NCBI GenBank assembly: GCA_964542225.1
Contig: CAZITO010000002.1
Coordinates: 1 to 64,000, forward strand
Reading direction: 5' to 3'
From: Scybalousia_A sp964542225
Lineage (GTDB): Bacteria > Bacteroidota > Bacteroidia > Bacteroidales > P3
DNA length: 64,000 nt
The notes beneath the pieces are model-generated. The model searched no databases and had not been told where the DNA came from. It worked only from the letters and a program-made list of their open reading frames with translations. This document shows, in pieces, positions 33,972-42,936 of the stretch; the stretch's first letter is position 1; the number at the start of each line of letters is the position of its first letter. Made by a program: the position numbers and the translations under genes.

Positions 33972-36614
33972 ATGAAATACTTACAAGATACGCTTCGTGA
34001 AGAATTCGGCAAACGTTCAATTGCTAACATTGAAATGCCAAAATACTTTGCGACTTCGCTTAACCCAATGATGAAACTACGTCCTTATCAAGAGGAGTGC
34101 TTCAGATATTTCATTACCTATTGGCAAAATGATTTCGATGCGAAGGAACTTAAACCACATCTATTGTTCCACATGGCAACAGGTAGTGGTAAAACGCTCA
34201 TTATGGCTGGTGCTATGCTATACCTTTACGAACAGGGGTATCGTAACTTTCTTTTCTTTGTTGATTCTACAAATATCATAGAAAAGACGAAAGATAATTT
34301 CTTAAATACAGCATCGGCAAAATACCTTTTCGGACAGTCAATCAATATTGGTAATAAGCAAGTAGAAATAAGGCTTGTAGATAATTTTCAAGCGGTAGAT
34401 GAAAATTGTATCAATCTATGTTTGACAACCATTCAAGGACTGCATATTTCTTTGAATACGCCTAAAGAGAATGCTGTTACCATAGAAGATTTTGCAGACA
34501 AAAGAATTGTACTTATATCTGATGAAGCACATCACACGAATACAGCTACTAAAAAAGGAAAGAAAACAGTAGTTGCAGAGCAAGGTTCTTTATTTGCTGA
34601 GAGCGATTTTGAGTCAACAGAAGATTGGGAAACAACTGTGATGAAAATCTTCCATAGCAACGAAACGAATGTTCTGTTGGAGTTTACAGCAACAGAAGAC
34701 TTTCATGATGCCAATATTGCCGATAAATATGAGAACAAAGTAATCTTCGACTATCCATTGAAGAAATTCCGTGAAGATGGCTATTCAAAAGATATATCGG
34801 TTGTTCAGAGCGATTTATCGCCAATAGATCGAGCCATTCAATGTGTGCTATTGAGCCAATACAAGAGAAAATTGTTTTCGAGTATTCATCAGGATATTAA
34901 ACCTGTTATGATGCTTAAATCGAAAACCATTGCCGACAATAAGAAATTTTATGATGAGTTCATAAATACTATTAAACGGTTGAATATTGAAGACATTGAA
35001 CGCATCGCCTCTAATGCCAAAGGCGATATGATTGATGTATTTTCATATGTGTCAGAACAAGGAATTGAATTTGAAAATCTGCTCCTTGAAATAAAAGAAG
35101 ATTTTAAGGAAGATAATCTATTGTTGGTTGATGGTAATAATATATCGCCCGACAAACAGTTGAAATTAAATTCATTGGAAGCAAAAGACAATGAATTTAG
35201 AGTCGTGTTTGCTGTTGATATGCTTAACGAGGGCTGGGATGTGTTGAACTTGTTTGACATTGTACGTCTTTACGAAACACGCGATTCCAGACATGGCAAG
35301 GTGGGTAAGACAACAATGCAGGAAGCGCAATTGATAGGGCGTGGTGCCAGATATATGCCTTTTACCGAGCCTACCGGAGAGCTAAAGACAGGGGAACGTA
35401 AGTTTGATAACGATACAACCAACCGACTTAGAGCATTAGAAACGTTGCATTACCATAGTGTAAGTAATCCAAAATATCTGAACGAGCTAAAACAAGCAAT
35501 GGTTCAGACTGGCATTGTAGCCAAAGAAGTCAAAACCATAGAACTCAAATTCAAAGACTCATTTAAGAAGACATCGCTTTACAACGACGGATATGTATTT
35601 GCGAATAAGCTTGAATCATATATGCTCAATGAAGAAATTACCTCCTTAGGCGAAGCTATTCTGAAAAAAGAATACAAGGTACGCATAAAGAGTGGGGATA
35701 TGAGTACAAGTTTGGTATTTGAATCCGGAACTTCATCAAACACCACCTCTGTACCTTATCGAGCATTTGAATTTGGAGACTTGGGTAATCATGTCATTCG
35801 TGCTGCAATTAATCGATTTGAAGCTTTTAAGTTTTCTAACCTCAAAGATACTTATCCCAAATTGGAGTCTATAAAAGATTTTATTGAAAACTATTCATAT
35901 TTGGCAGGGATCAATATTTTTATATACGCCAAGCAAGAAGTGTTAGACAACTTGACTCAAAAAGAGAAACTCTTTTGTGCAATAGAGGTCCTTCGTCAGA
36001 TAGAACCATTGCTATCAAAAGGCGGTATCGGATATAAGGGAACTAAATTGTTCGAACCTAAGGAAATAAAGGATGTGTTCCGTGAACGTACACAGAAATT
36101 CTCACTTGATGGTTCATCCGATAAGGAACTGGGTAAGTCTATGATGGAAACCGAGAATATGTATCTGCGTATGGACTTGTCTAAAGCCGATTGGCATGCA
36201 TACGAAGATTGTTTCGGAACATCGGAAGAGAAGCATCTTATCCGATACATAGAGTCTATATATCAAAAACTTGCAGAAAAGTATCACGATATATATTTGC
36301 TACGCAATGAAAAGGATTTGAAAATTTATAGTTTCACATCTGAAGATGCCTATCAACCGGATTATGTTCTATTCTTGAAAAAGAAGAATGATTGTGCAAA
36401 GACTGACTATATTCAGATATTCATAGAACCAAAGGGGAAGCATTTGCGTAGCACAGATAAATGGAAAGAGGATGCAATGAAACAGATTAGAGAGAATGCC
36501 GATATTCGTTTCTCTACTCAAAGTACCAATTTTAATGTGTGGGGGATGCCTTTCTTCACAGAAGGCGAACGCCACATCTTTGATAACGCAATAAAACAAT
36601 CTTTAGGAGTCTGA
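33972..36614 (+). CDS. res: Type III R-M restriction subunit (Res)
   Basis: This 880-residue protein has a superfamily 2 helicase core: Walker A HMATGSGKTLIMAG near residue 68, the DEAH box LISDEAHHTN, VFAVDMLNEGWDV, and QLIGRGARYMP. The C-terminal nuclease domain shows a PD-ExK-like IFIEPKGKHLR. It needs Mod for target recognition and cleaves DNA after translocation. It lies 4 bp downstream of mod, and a strong terminator follows. It is intact, so the system can restrict when the promoter is ON. Confidence 0.9.
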   Translation: MKYLQDTLREEFGKRSIANIEMPKYFATSLNPMMKLRPYQEECFRYFITYWQNDFDAKELKPHLLFHMATGSGKTLIMAGAMLYLYEQGYRNFLFFVDSTNIIEKTKDNFLNTASAKYLFGQSINIGNKQVEIRLVDNFQAVDENCINLCLTTIQGLHISLNTPKENAVTIEDFADKRIVLISDEAHHTNTATKKGKKTVVAEQGSLFAESDFESTEDWETTVMKIFHSNETNVLLEFTATEDFHDANIADKYENKVIFDYPLKKFREDGYSKDISVVQSDLSPIDRAIQCVLLSQYKRKLFSSIHQDIKPVMMLKSKTIADNKKFYDEFINTIKRLNIEDIERIASNAKGDMIDVFSYVSEQGIEFENLLLEIKEDFKEDNLLLVDGNNISPDKQLKLNSLEAKDNEFRVVFAVDMLNEGWDVLNLFDIVRLYETRDSRHGKVGKTTMQEAQLIGRGARYMPFTEPTGELKTGERKFDNDTTNRLRALETLHYHSVSNPKYLNELKQAMVQTGIVAKEVKTIELKFKDSFKKTSLYNDGYVFANKLESYMLNEEITSLGEAILKKEYKVRIKSGDMSTSLVFESGTSSNTTSVPYRAFEFGDLGNHVIRAAINRFEAFKFSNLKDTYPKLESIKDFIENYSYLAGINIFIYAKQEVLDNLTQKEKLFCAIEVLRQIEPLLSKGGIGYKGTKLFEPKEIKDVFRERTQKFSLDGSSDKELGKSMMETENMYLRMDLSKADWHAYEDCFGTSEEKHLIRYIESIYQKLAEKYHDIYLLRNEKDLKIYSFTSEDAYQPDYVLFLKKKNDCAKTDYIQIFIEPKGKHLRSTDKWKEDAMKQIRENADIRFSTQSTNFNVWGMPFFTEGERHIFDNAIKQSLGV

Positions 36615-36637
36615 TACATAGGTATATATAAAGTTAT

Positions 36638-36684
36638 AAACCACCGTAAATTGTGCATAGCATAGTTTATGGTGGTTTTCTTTT
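36638..36684 (+). terminator. Strong terminator after res
   Basis: AAACCACCGTAAA (36638-36650) pairs with TTTATGGTGGTTT (36666-36678) over 13 bp with one G-U pair, and TTCTTTT follows. It separates the phase-variable R-M operon from the reverse transcriptase genes. Confidence 0.85.
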
Positions 36685-36741
36685 GAAATCCTGTCAATAA
36701 ATTATTCTCCGTTGAAAAGGAAATAATTGCAAAATAACCTA

Positions 36742-36749
36742 TACCTTTG
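36742..36749 (+). promoter_or_regulatory. -7 promoter box of the reverse transcriptase operon
   Basis: TACCTTTG matches the consensus exactly, 9 nt before the ATG at 36759, so the transcript would have almost no leader. Together with the terminator upstream, it suggests the RT pair is expressed independently of the invertible segment. Confidence 0.65.
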
Positions 36750-36758
36750 TGAGAAAAT

Positions 36759-38198
36759 ATGAGTTTTATGCTTGATCAGTCTTTTAGTTATGATACAATT
36801 AATACGGTCTTTATGCAGTCTAATCGCAAAGGACAAGTAAAGAAAGAATTCCTTTCAGCAGAATATTTAGAAACTGCAAAGGAATATAGAGCTATGCGTC
36901 ATACTATAAACACTTTGAAGAAAAAATCAAAAGGTCAACGAACACAGGAGGATGAAATTGCTATTCTTGAATTAGAAACTCAAATGAAGGATAATGCAGC
37001 AAGGCAGAAAGACTTACTAAAAGAGTGTCTTTCAAGAATAGCTGTAAATATTAATAACCGAGATTTTAGATTCACTTTAACTCCAAAGCAATCAGATGAT
37101 CCAAACAAGCCCAATTATGTTATTGGGAAAACGGCTGAAGAATTCTTTGCCATGAAAATTCTCTGTAAAAATTTGAAGCATACATTTGACTTACAAATGA
37201 CAAGTCGTAATAATCTTTTGCATCAAGTAAAACAGTTGTTTAAAGAAGACAAACATCCTAAATACATCATAAGAACAGATATTCAACACTGTTTTGAATC
37301 TATACCTCATAAACAACTGTTTGAGTTAATAGAGAATAATACCCTTCTAGATTTCAAAAATAAAACGATGCTAAAAGGATTAATATGCAATGAATTTGAA
37401 CGTAAAAATCTTCGGCGCTTAGTTACACAAACTAACACTGGAATTCCACGAGGTTGTGCAATAAGTTCTTATTTGGCAGAATTATACTTATCTAAAATAG
37501 ACAAACAGATTAAAGAAGAAATTGGAGAAATAGCATATTATAATAGATATGTTGATGATATTATAATCATAATACATCCTAGTCAAATCTCAACATACAA
37601 AAAGACCATCAATGAATACAAATGCATAATTGAGGGAATATTTAAAGACAAAGGATTGACACTTTCGCCTGATAAGACTAAAGAATTTGATTTAAATAAT
37701 AACAATAGTACTTGTAAATTTGATTTTCTTGGCTACCGTTTTGATGTATCAAATAATAATGTTAAGATATCTCATTCATGCAGTAAGATAAAAAAGACGA
37801 AATCTCGTATTAATAAATTGTTTCATGTATTTGACAATTTGTTGTCAAAGGATTATTTAACAGCTAAGTCATATATATTTGATGCGTTACGCATATTGAC
37901 AGCTAACACAAATTTACATAACAATAAGAAAGGAATAAAAATTGGTGCCTATTACTCGAACCAAATATTAGATGACGCTTCTGCTTTAAGTCTGTATGAC
38001 AAATATTTGGCAAGTAAGATTGAAAAGATTTCTTTACCAATAATCGGTTTCCAGTCAGAAGGGGAACGTCAAACGGAAGAGGCTGAACTAAAAAGAGTCC
38101 TTCTAAAAAATGCCCGTTTTGTTAATGGATTTGATAGTAGAAAAAGATTTTGTATAAGTAAACAACGTTTGCAAAAAATTAGAAGTTCATTGGTATGA
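36759..38198 (+). CDS. drt3a: Antiviral reverse transcriptase, first of a DRT3-like pair (Drt3a-like)
   Basis: This 479-residue protein has RT motifs: the first catalytic Asp in IRTDIQHCFESI (residue 174), TGIPRGCAISSYLAE, and the YVDD box at residues 264-267, followed by GLTLSPDKTKEF and KFDFLGYRF. There is no maturase or HNH domain, so it is not a group II intron protein. No retron effector is adjacent either. A helical N-terminal extension of about 110 residues precedes the fingers. The next gene is a second RT overlapping by 4 bp (ATGA). Two consecutive unrelated RTs are the hallmark of defence-associated RT type 3 (UG3 plus UG8). The DRT3 assignment rests on this layout and sizes. Confidence 0.78.
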   Translation: MSFMLDQSFSYDTINTVFMQSNRKGQVKKEFLSAEYLETAKEYRAMRHTINTLKKKSKGQRTQEDEIAILELETQMKDNAARQKDLLKECLSRIAVNINNRDFRFTLTPKQSDDPNKPNYVIGKTAEEFFAMKILCKNLKHTFDLQMTSRNNLLHQVKQLFKEDKHPKYIIRTDIQHCFESIPHKQLFELIENNTLLDFKNKTMLKGLICNEFERKNLRRLVTQTNTGIPRGCAISSYLAELYLSKIDKQIKEEIGEIAYYNRYVDDIIIIIHPSQISTYKKTINEYKCIIEGIFKDKGLTLSPDKTKEFDLNNNNSTCKFDFLGYRFDVSNNNVKISHSCSKIKKTKSRINKLFHVFDNLLSKDYLTAKSYIFDALRILTANTNLHNNKKGIKIGAYYSNQILDDASALSLYDKYLASKIEKISLPIIGFQSEGERQTEEAELKRVLLKNARFVNGFDSRKRFCISKQRLQKIRSSLV

Positions 38199-40399
38199 AA
38201 AAGCAGAAGAAGATAAAATTGAATTATGGCAAGGAAAGGGTTTTGTTTTCAGATGTATTGCCATATGAAACCCCATTGACCTTTTCAAATCGTTATCTCT
38301 ATCGTTTTATTTCAAAGTATAAATTTTACATAGATGAGGAACGTGACGATAAAGGCAAGTTATTCATTACCGTCAAACCAGAGAAAGAGATAAGTGCAGA
38401 CGAACATAACTTTGCTCGTCTGCTGTTTGGTCTTTCAAACGACCCAGGTCTAAAGTCGAATAGCGTATTTTACCCTTTTCAGTTTAATATAGCCCATAAG
38501 ATTGGGAAAAGCAGAATCCTTACAGTTATACATCCTTTGAATCAATTGCAAATTGTTGATTTCTATGAAAAGTACAAATATGCAATATTATACCTATGTT
38601 CAAAAAGTAATTTCTCTTTGAGAAAACCCGTAAAAGTCGCTCAATATTTCTATTACAGAGATAAGTTGCACGCAAATTTATTGGGAAAGAAACGAGAGAG
38701 TGTAGAATTGTATTTTAATGAATATGAGAATCTAAAGAGTTATTTTAGCTATCAAAAGTACTCGAATATTTACAAATTCTATGAAGATTATCGTTATCAA
38801 AGAGCTGAGAAAAAATTTAAGCACTTAGTAAAATTTGATCTTCAAAGTTGTTTTGATAGCATATATACACATTCAATAAGTTGGGCAGTTGGAGGTGGGA
38901 GAGATAATGTAAAACTCTTGCCTGGCTATAAGGGAAACTGGTTGGGTGATGCATTTGATGAAATGATGCAATCGCTCAATGCTCGTGAAACGAATGGAAT
39001 TGTAATAGGCCCTGAATTCTCACGAATTTTTGCAGAAATAATTTTACAGAATATAGATGAAAAGGTTGAGAATGAACTCCGTAGGGGAAAATTAATCAAT
39101 AAGGTTAATTACGAATGCTATCGTTATGTAGATGATTATTTTCTATTTTATAACGACAAAAAAGAGGAACAACTCATTTTAGAATGTTTCTCTAAATGGC
39201 TATCTGAATATAAATTATGTATAAGTCCATCAAAAACAGTAGAATACGATAGACCTTTTGTTACAAATGTGACAAAAGCGAAGTTAAGAATAAATAAATT
39301 GGTACAATCAGTAAGTAAACAAAAAATATGGGAACATGATGACATTAATCTTCCAATTGATGATACATTGGAGGATGTTGATGATGTTTCAAACTCAACG
39401 ATAGAGCCAAAAGAGGAAGTTATTTCTAATGTCGATTTAGACAAAATAATATCATCTAAATTGTCATTATATGTAGACCCTAATAATACCATTGCGGAGT
39501 TCAAATCAATTATTAGCGAAACTGCTGTATCATACAATGATGTTGCAAATTATACATTGGAAATATTAGGACGAAAAATAGATAGACTGTTAACCAAATT
39601 TGATATTGGTTATAAAACTCTTTCTTGTGCCAAGATAGTAAATATTGCAGATAGAGATACTGTTCAAAATAAGCGAAAATCGGCTCAAAAACAGATTGTA
39701 TCATATCTAAATGGTGTTATTGATATCGCTTTCTTTATTTACAACGCCAATAGACAGATAAATACAACACTAAAGCTCCAGAAACTTCTTAACTCGATTG
39801 TAATATATGTTAGAAGTGACTATAAACAACAAAAAGATAAACATATTCGTTTTGATGATTATTTCCGTAATAATATACTTAAAAAAGTACAAGACGAGCT
39901 TTGCCTTATCTTAAAGACTGCGGGCAAATATAGTAATGCAATGCACGAAAGTATATATTTACTGGTGCTTGCCAAAAGTTTGGGTACAAGATATTTGTTC
40001 ACTGAAGATATTCTCAAGCAGTATATTAACAATAGTGGCATTAAATACAATATGTTTGTATGCCAAGTGCTTTTATACTATTATGGGAATCATAATATAT
40101 ACAAAGACCTTAAGAAAGAACTATTTGATAAGATTTTAGATATATACAAATCCGTTCCTACAACAGAGAGAAATAGAAATGCGGAATTGTCAATAATGAC
40201 CTCAGACTTTATGACTTGCCCATTTCTCTGCAAATCGGATAAAATATTATTGCTAAAAGAAATGGGCATCGACGAACCTAAAATTCAAGAAAGTATTATT
40301 AACTTTGCAGAGCAGAATAGGTATATTTTTACAAAATGGACAAAATTTGATTTGAATAAAGAATTACAAGCAAAGATTTCACAGGAAGTCTATTCATAG
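38195..40399 (+). CDS. drt3b: Antiviral reverse transcriptase, second of a DRT3-like pair (Drt3b-like)
   Basis: This 734-residue protein has the RT catalytic Asp in VKFDLQSCFDSI (residue 215), GIVIGPEFSRIFAE, and YRYVDDYFLFYND with YVDD at 311-314. A long helical C-terminal half (about residues 390-734) carries no motif I recognise. Its start overlaps the end of the first RT gene, so the two are translationally coupled. Both active sites are intact. The sequence just downstream has an RNA-like hairpin with an alternating AC loop, as discussed in the findings. It is best explained as Drt3b/UG8. Confidence 0.78.
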   Translation: MKKQKKIKLNYGKERVLFSDVLPYETPLTFSNRYLYRFISKYKFYIDEERDDKGKLFITVKPEKEISADEHNFARLLFGLSNDPGLKSNSVFYPFQFNIAHKIGKSRILTVIHPLNQLQIVDFYEKYKYAILYLCSKSNFSLRKPVKVAQYFYYRDKLHANLLGKKRESVELYFNEYENLKSYFSYQKYSNIYKFYEDYRYQRAEKKFKHLVKFDLQSCFDSIYTHSISWAVGGGRDNVKLLPGYKGNWLGDAFDEMMQSLNARETNGIVIGPEFSRIFAEIILQNIDEKVENELRRGKLINKVNYECYRYVDDYFLFYNDKKEEQLILECFSKWLSEYKLCISPSKTVEYDRPFVTNVTKAKLRINKLVQSVSKQKIWEHDDINLPIDDTLEDVDDVSNSTIEPKEEVISNVDLDKIISSKLSLYVDPNNTIAEFKSIISETAVSYNDVANYTLEILGRKIDRLLTKFDIGYKTLSCAKIVNIADRDTVQNKRKSAQKQIVSYLNGVIDIAFFIYNANRQINTTLKLQKLLNSIVIYVRSDYKQQKDKHIRFDDYFRNNILKKVQDELCLILKTAGKYSNAMHESIYLLVLAKSLGTRYLFTEDILKQYINNSGIKYNMFVCQVLLYYYGNHNIYKDLKKELFDKILDIYKSVPTTERNRNAELSIMTSDFMTCPFLCKSDKILLLKEMGIDEPKIQESIINFAEQNRYIFTKWTKFDLNKELQAKISQEVYS

Positions 40400-40510
40400 T
40401 CTTTAACGTGGATGGTCCAACTATTATCACACACATAACCTTCCACAAGTATGACGGATACAAGGATTATGGTAGCTCAAAGGTTGGATAGGGAGCTTAG
40501 GCTAAATGTG
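40400..40510 (+). ncRNA. Candidate DRT3 template RNA with CACACACA in a hairpin loop
   Basis: Immediately after the drt3b stop, GTGGATGGT (40408-40416) pairs with ACCTTCCAC (40438-40446), 8 of 9 bases. The 21-nt loop contains CACACACA (40428-40435). A second hairpin, AGCTC (40474-40478)/GAGCT (40493-40497), follows. There is no gene here, and a new promoter begins at 40522. From memory, DRT3 uses a companion non-coding RNA with an ACACAC template for GT-repeat DNA synthesis. If that is right, the position and loop sequence fit well. The exact ends and promoter of the RNA are not known. Confidence 0.6.
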
Positions 40511-40521
40511 ATTTCTTTGCT

Positions 40522-40553
40522 TTTGTTCATAACAAATATTTATTGTACCTTTG
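40522..40553 (+). promoter_or_regulatory. Near-perfect Bacteroidota promoter with no clear gene
   Basis: TTTG (40522-40525), a 20-nt spacer and TACCTTTG (40546-40553) match the consensus fully. The only frame downstream is a 20-codon one (40581-40643, MQNKTNKGTLLV...) that ends at the truncated tail of the leftward integrase. The promoter probably belonged to a gene removed when the integrase tail was lost. Confidence 0.65.
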
Positions 40554-40647
40554 CATTCAGAAAAAGCGTTCTTTTCAATAATGCAGAATAAGACGAATAA
40601 GGGAACTTTGCTCGTTTCTAAATCGTTACCTGTCGTAAATTAAAATT

Positions 40648-41725
40648 CTATAAATCGTTTGTTTTCAACGATAAAGAAGAAATACTATGTCTTGTGCAAT
40701 GGAATGAAATATCCTTTGATATTCCACACTCTTTTATCATCTTTTTCAATGGTTTACAGATGTTCCAATAGTTAAGACTCGGGAATACCAACTTGTCCTC
40801 TTGAAATCTCTCATATCGCTTGATTATTTGTAATGGAATATCCAACAACTTCACTTGAAAATTGACCTTTGTCTTGTGTCGCTTAGATAATATCCACTTC
40901 TCACTGTTTATCTCTACAATATCGTCGGTGGTCAGTTCCTTAATATCCACGAATGATAAGGCAGTGAAACTTGCAAACACGAATAGGTCACGGATATAAG
41001 CCAACTTCTTATCCGAAAATTCGTGCGTCATAACAGTCTTGATTTCATCTTCGGTCAGGTATTGCCTCTCCTTGATATTCTGATTTACCCGATACTGAGC
41101 AAATGGATTTCTCGCTGTCAGTCCGTTATAATGTGCTTTAGCCACGATTATTTTCAGCCACATACAATGTGCCCATACACTACCATTGTGTAGTCCTGCA
41201 CCAGTTGAGAGGTAGATTTCATACTCCTTGATAAAATCGGGAGTAAGTTCAAGCATAGAAATATCACTCCGTTTGTAGCACTTCTTGATAAATATAGCCA
41301 AATGGTTTCGTGACCTTACTCGCACCTTATAGGAACTTGTAGCACGGTCTATTCCTATACGCTTCTTGAAACTCTCATTGTCCTTATCAAAAGCACCGAG
41401 CAATGTTTCATACTCTGTTCCGATACTTTGATAGGCATTGCGAACCATTTCGGCAGTTACAAACGTTTCTCTATCTGAAATGCGTTGATAATGCTTGATG
41501 ATTTGAGCCTTGATGTTATCCAAAGCCAAATTGATGTCTCGTGCCTCCTTGCTCTTGCCTTTTGCTCGGTTGCCTCTTTGCATCCCACATTGTTTTTGCA
41601 ATGGTCAGTTTGCAACTGAATTGAGCCACCGAACCATTGATTGTAACTCGTCCCATAATCGGGACAATACCGTTTTTCTCCTTGCTTCCGTTCACGTAGA
41701 ACAGCACCTTAAATGTACTTCGCAT
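40648..41725 (-). pseudogene. Right-end tyrosine integrase, frameshifted and lacking its C-terminus
   Basis: The N-terminus (MRSTFKVLFYVNGSKEKNG ... SCKLTIAKTMWD, 41725 to about 41590) is in one frame. The rest (KSKEARDINLALDNIK onward) is in another, so one frameshift lies near 41590. The catalytic domain reaches FHCTRHSISSLSL and then stops at 40648, before the second His and the nucleophile Tyr. It reads inward from the right end, about 270 bp from the attachment site, as expected for the integrase that placed the element. It cannot be active in this form. Confidence 0.85.
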
Positions 41726-41993
41726 AATCTAATTCTTTTTGGTTACAGAATTAGTTATCAGCGAGTTATACATTGTTATGCAGAATGTGGCAGAGAGTAG
41801 AAATAAACTCCAACGACCTATAAACCTACCTCTCTATAGGGTAATGATTTGAAAACAGTTCGCCCTCATTACCTTTCATTTCCTTGCACTTTTGCATCGG
41901 CGAGGCTTTCATCGAAAGTCCACATAAGTCATTGAACACCAGTGCCGCCATCATTATTTTCCCTCTTTCGTTAGATTTTTCCAGAGATATTTC
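41726..41993. other. Right terminal region of the element (attachment-site DNA)
   Basis: No gene is visible. The region holds an 8-bp inverted repeat GGTAATGA (41840-41847)/TCATTACC (41866-41873) and a short palindrome CTTTCATCGAAAG near 41908, plausible integrase or excisionase binding sites. It ends at the right copy of the TTATnTTTG site. Confidence 0.5.
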
Positions 41994-42002
41994 TTATGTT
42001 TG
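41994..42002. repeat. Right attachment site, TTATGTTTG
   Basis: This is the partner of 6879-6887, identical except for one base inside the NN positions of TAnnTTTG. Reading phase across both copies is the same, so precise excision between them would restore an open frame through the interrupted DUF262/HNH gene. Confidence 0.75.
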
Positions 42003-42717
42003 TAGCGGTATGGATACAGAAAAATTAAAATGGTTTGAAACCATAAATATAGCAGGTGAAAAACTTACTGAACAAGAATTGAGAAACGCCGTCTACTCGG
42101 GTTCTTGGGTAACGGATGCAAAAAAATATTTTTCCAAAAATGGTTGTGTTGCTTATAAGATAGGCAATAAATACCTTAATGGCACATGTAACCGGCAGGA
42201 TTATTTGGAGACGGCTATCAAATGGATGAATAACAATAAGGTGGAATCTTATATGGCAAAACACCAACATGATACAAACGCAAACGAACTTTGGCTGTAT
42301 TTCCAAAATGTTATTTCGTGGATAGATTTAACTTTTACCAAATATAGAAAGGAAATGAAAGGGGTTAATTGGGGAGAATTGTATAATAAATATGGCAAAG
42401 AAAAATACAATACCTCTGAGTTGGAGCAAAAAATATCAAAATTGATGGCAGACAGCGATGTAACCAATAAAAAGGGTATTTATTCTTATGTTTTGAATGG
42501 GGATGAAAAATATTTGAGTATTAGAATATTTGACGATAATATGAAAAGAGAAGTTTATGAGAAACAGCAAGGAATTTGTCCCGTATGCAAAGAACATTAT
42601 GAAATAACAGAAATGGAAGCAGACCATATCACGCCTTGGCACCTCGGAGGCAGAACAATAGCCGAAAATTGCCAAATGCTTTGTAAGAACTGTAATCGTC
42701 GGAAAAGTGGCAAATAA
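41994..42717 (+). pseudogene. 3' part of the interrupted DUF262/HNH endonuclease gene
   Basis: The chromosomal part begins at codons VCSGMD (41998 onward) and runs through KLKWFETINIAGEKLTEQEL, a block typical of DUF262 proteins. A C-terminal HNH nuclease with two CxxC pairs (CPVCKE and CKNCNRRK) and the core EADHITPWHLGG follows. The open frame can be extended upstream to 41884, but those residues are encoded by element DNA and are not native. The 5' part lies at 6502-6882. GmrSD-like DUF262/HNH proteins restrict modified or unmodified DNA; this one is disabled by the insertion. Confidence 0.85.
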
Positions 42718-42936
42718 AAAATATTTTTCTATCACTTTATAACTATGTAAAAGGGTAAAATATCAAATGATAGTCTTTTATTATTGACAAAAAGTCTTAC
42801 TTTTTATGGCAAAAAAGGACGTTTTGTCTTTTTTCTTGTTTTGGTATTTTGTTTGCGTTATGCTATGCTGAAAGTTGTCTGGAAAGACAACGAAAGAAAA
42901 ATAGTAATTAACATTAAAAAATAGGAGAATAAGATT

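Larger units (their letters stand above)
6883..41997. mobile_element. 35.1-kb composite integrative mobilizable element (defence island)
   Basis: The boundaries come from the split DUF262/HNH gene. Valine-tyrosine codons before 6882 join in frame to valine-cysteine codons from 41998, giving the continuous family sequence KLMVYVCSGMD. The insert carries tyrosine integrases near 21-24 kb and 40.6-41.7 kb, excisionase-like genes, a relaxase with a mobC-like partner and a probable oriT. It also carries several defence systems. Duplicated parts (invertase, invertible segment, structured non-coding element, small integrase-linked genes) suggest that two related elements were joined, with a seam near 21.9 kb. 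Integrase and relaxase lesions suggest poor autonomous mobility. Confidence 0.85.

Noticed and set aside
36759..40399. Group II intron or retron as explanation for the reverse transcriptases
   Set aside because: Two adjacent RTs without maturase or HNH domains, no intron-like RNA flanks and no retron msr/msd arrangement or effector gene; the pair layout fits a defence RT system better.
41884..41993. Native N-terminus of the HNH protein
   Set aside because: These codons belong to the right end of the mobile element; the family sequence begins at the junction and its true N-terminal part is at 6502-6882.
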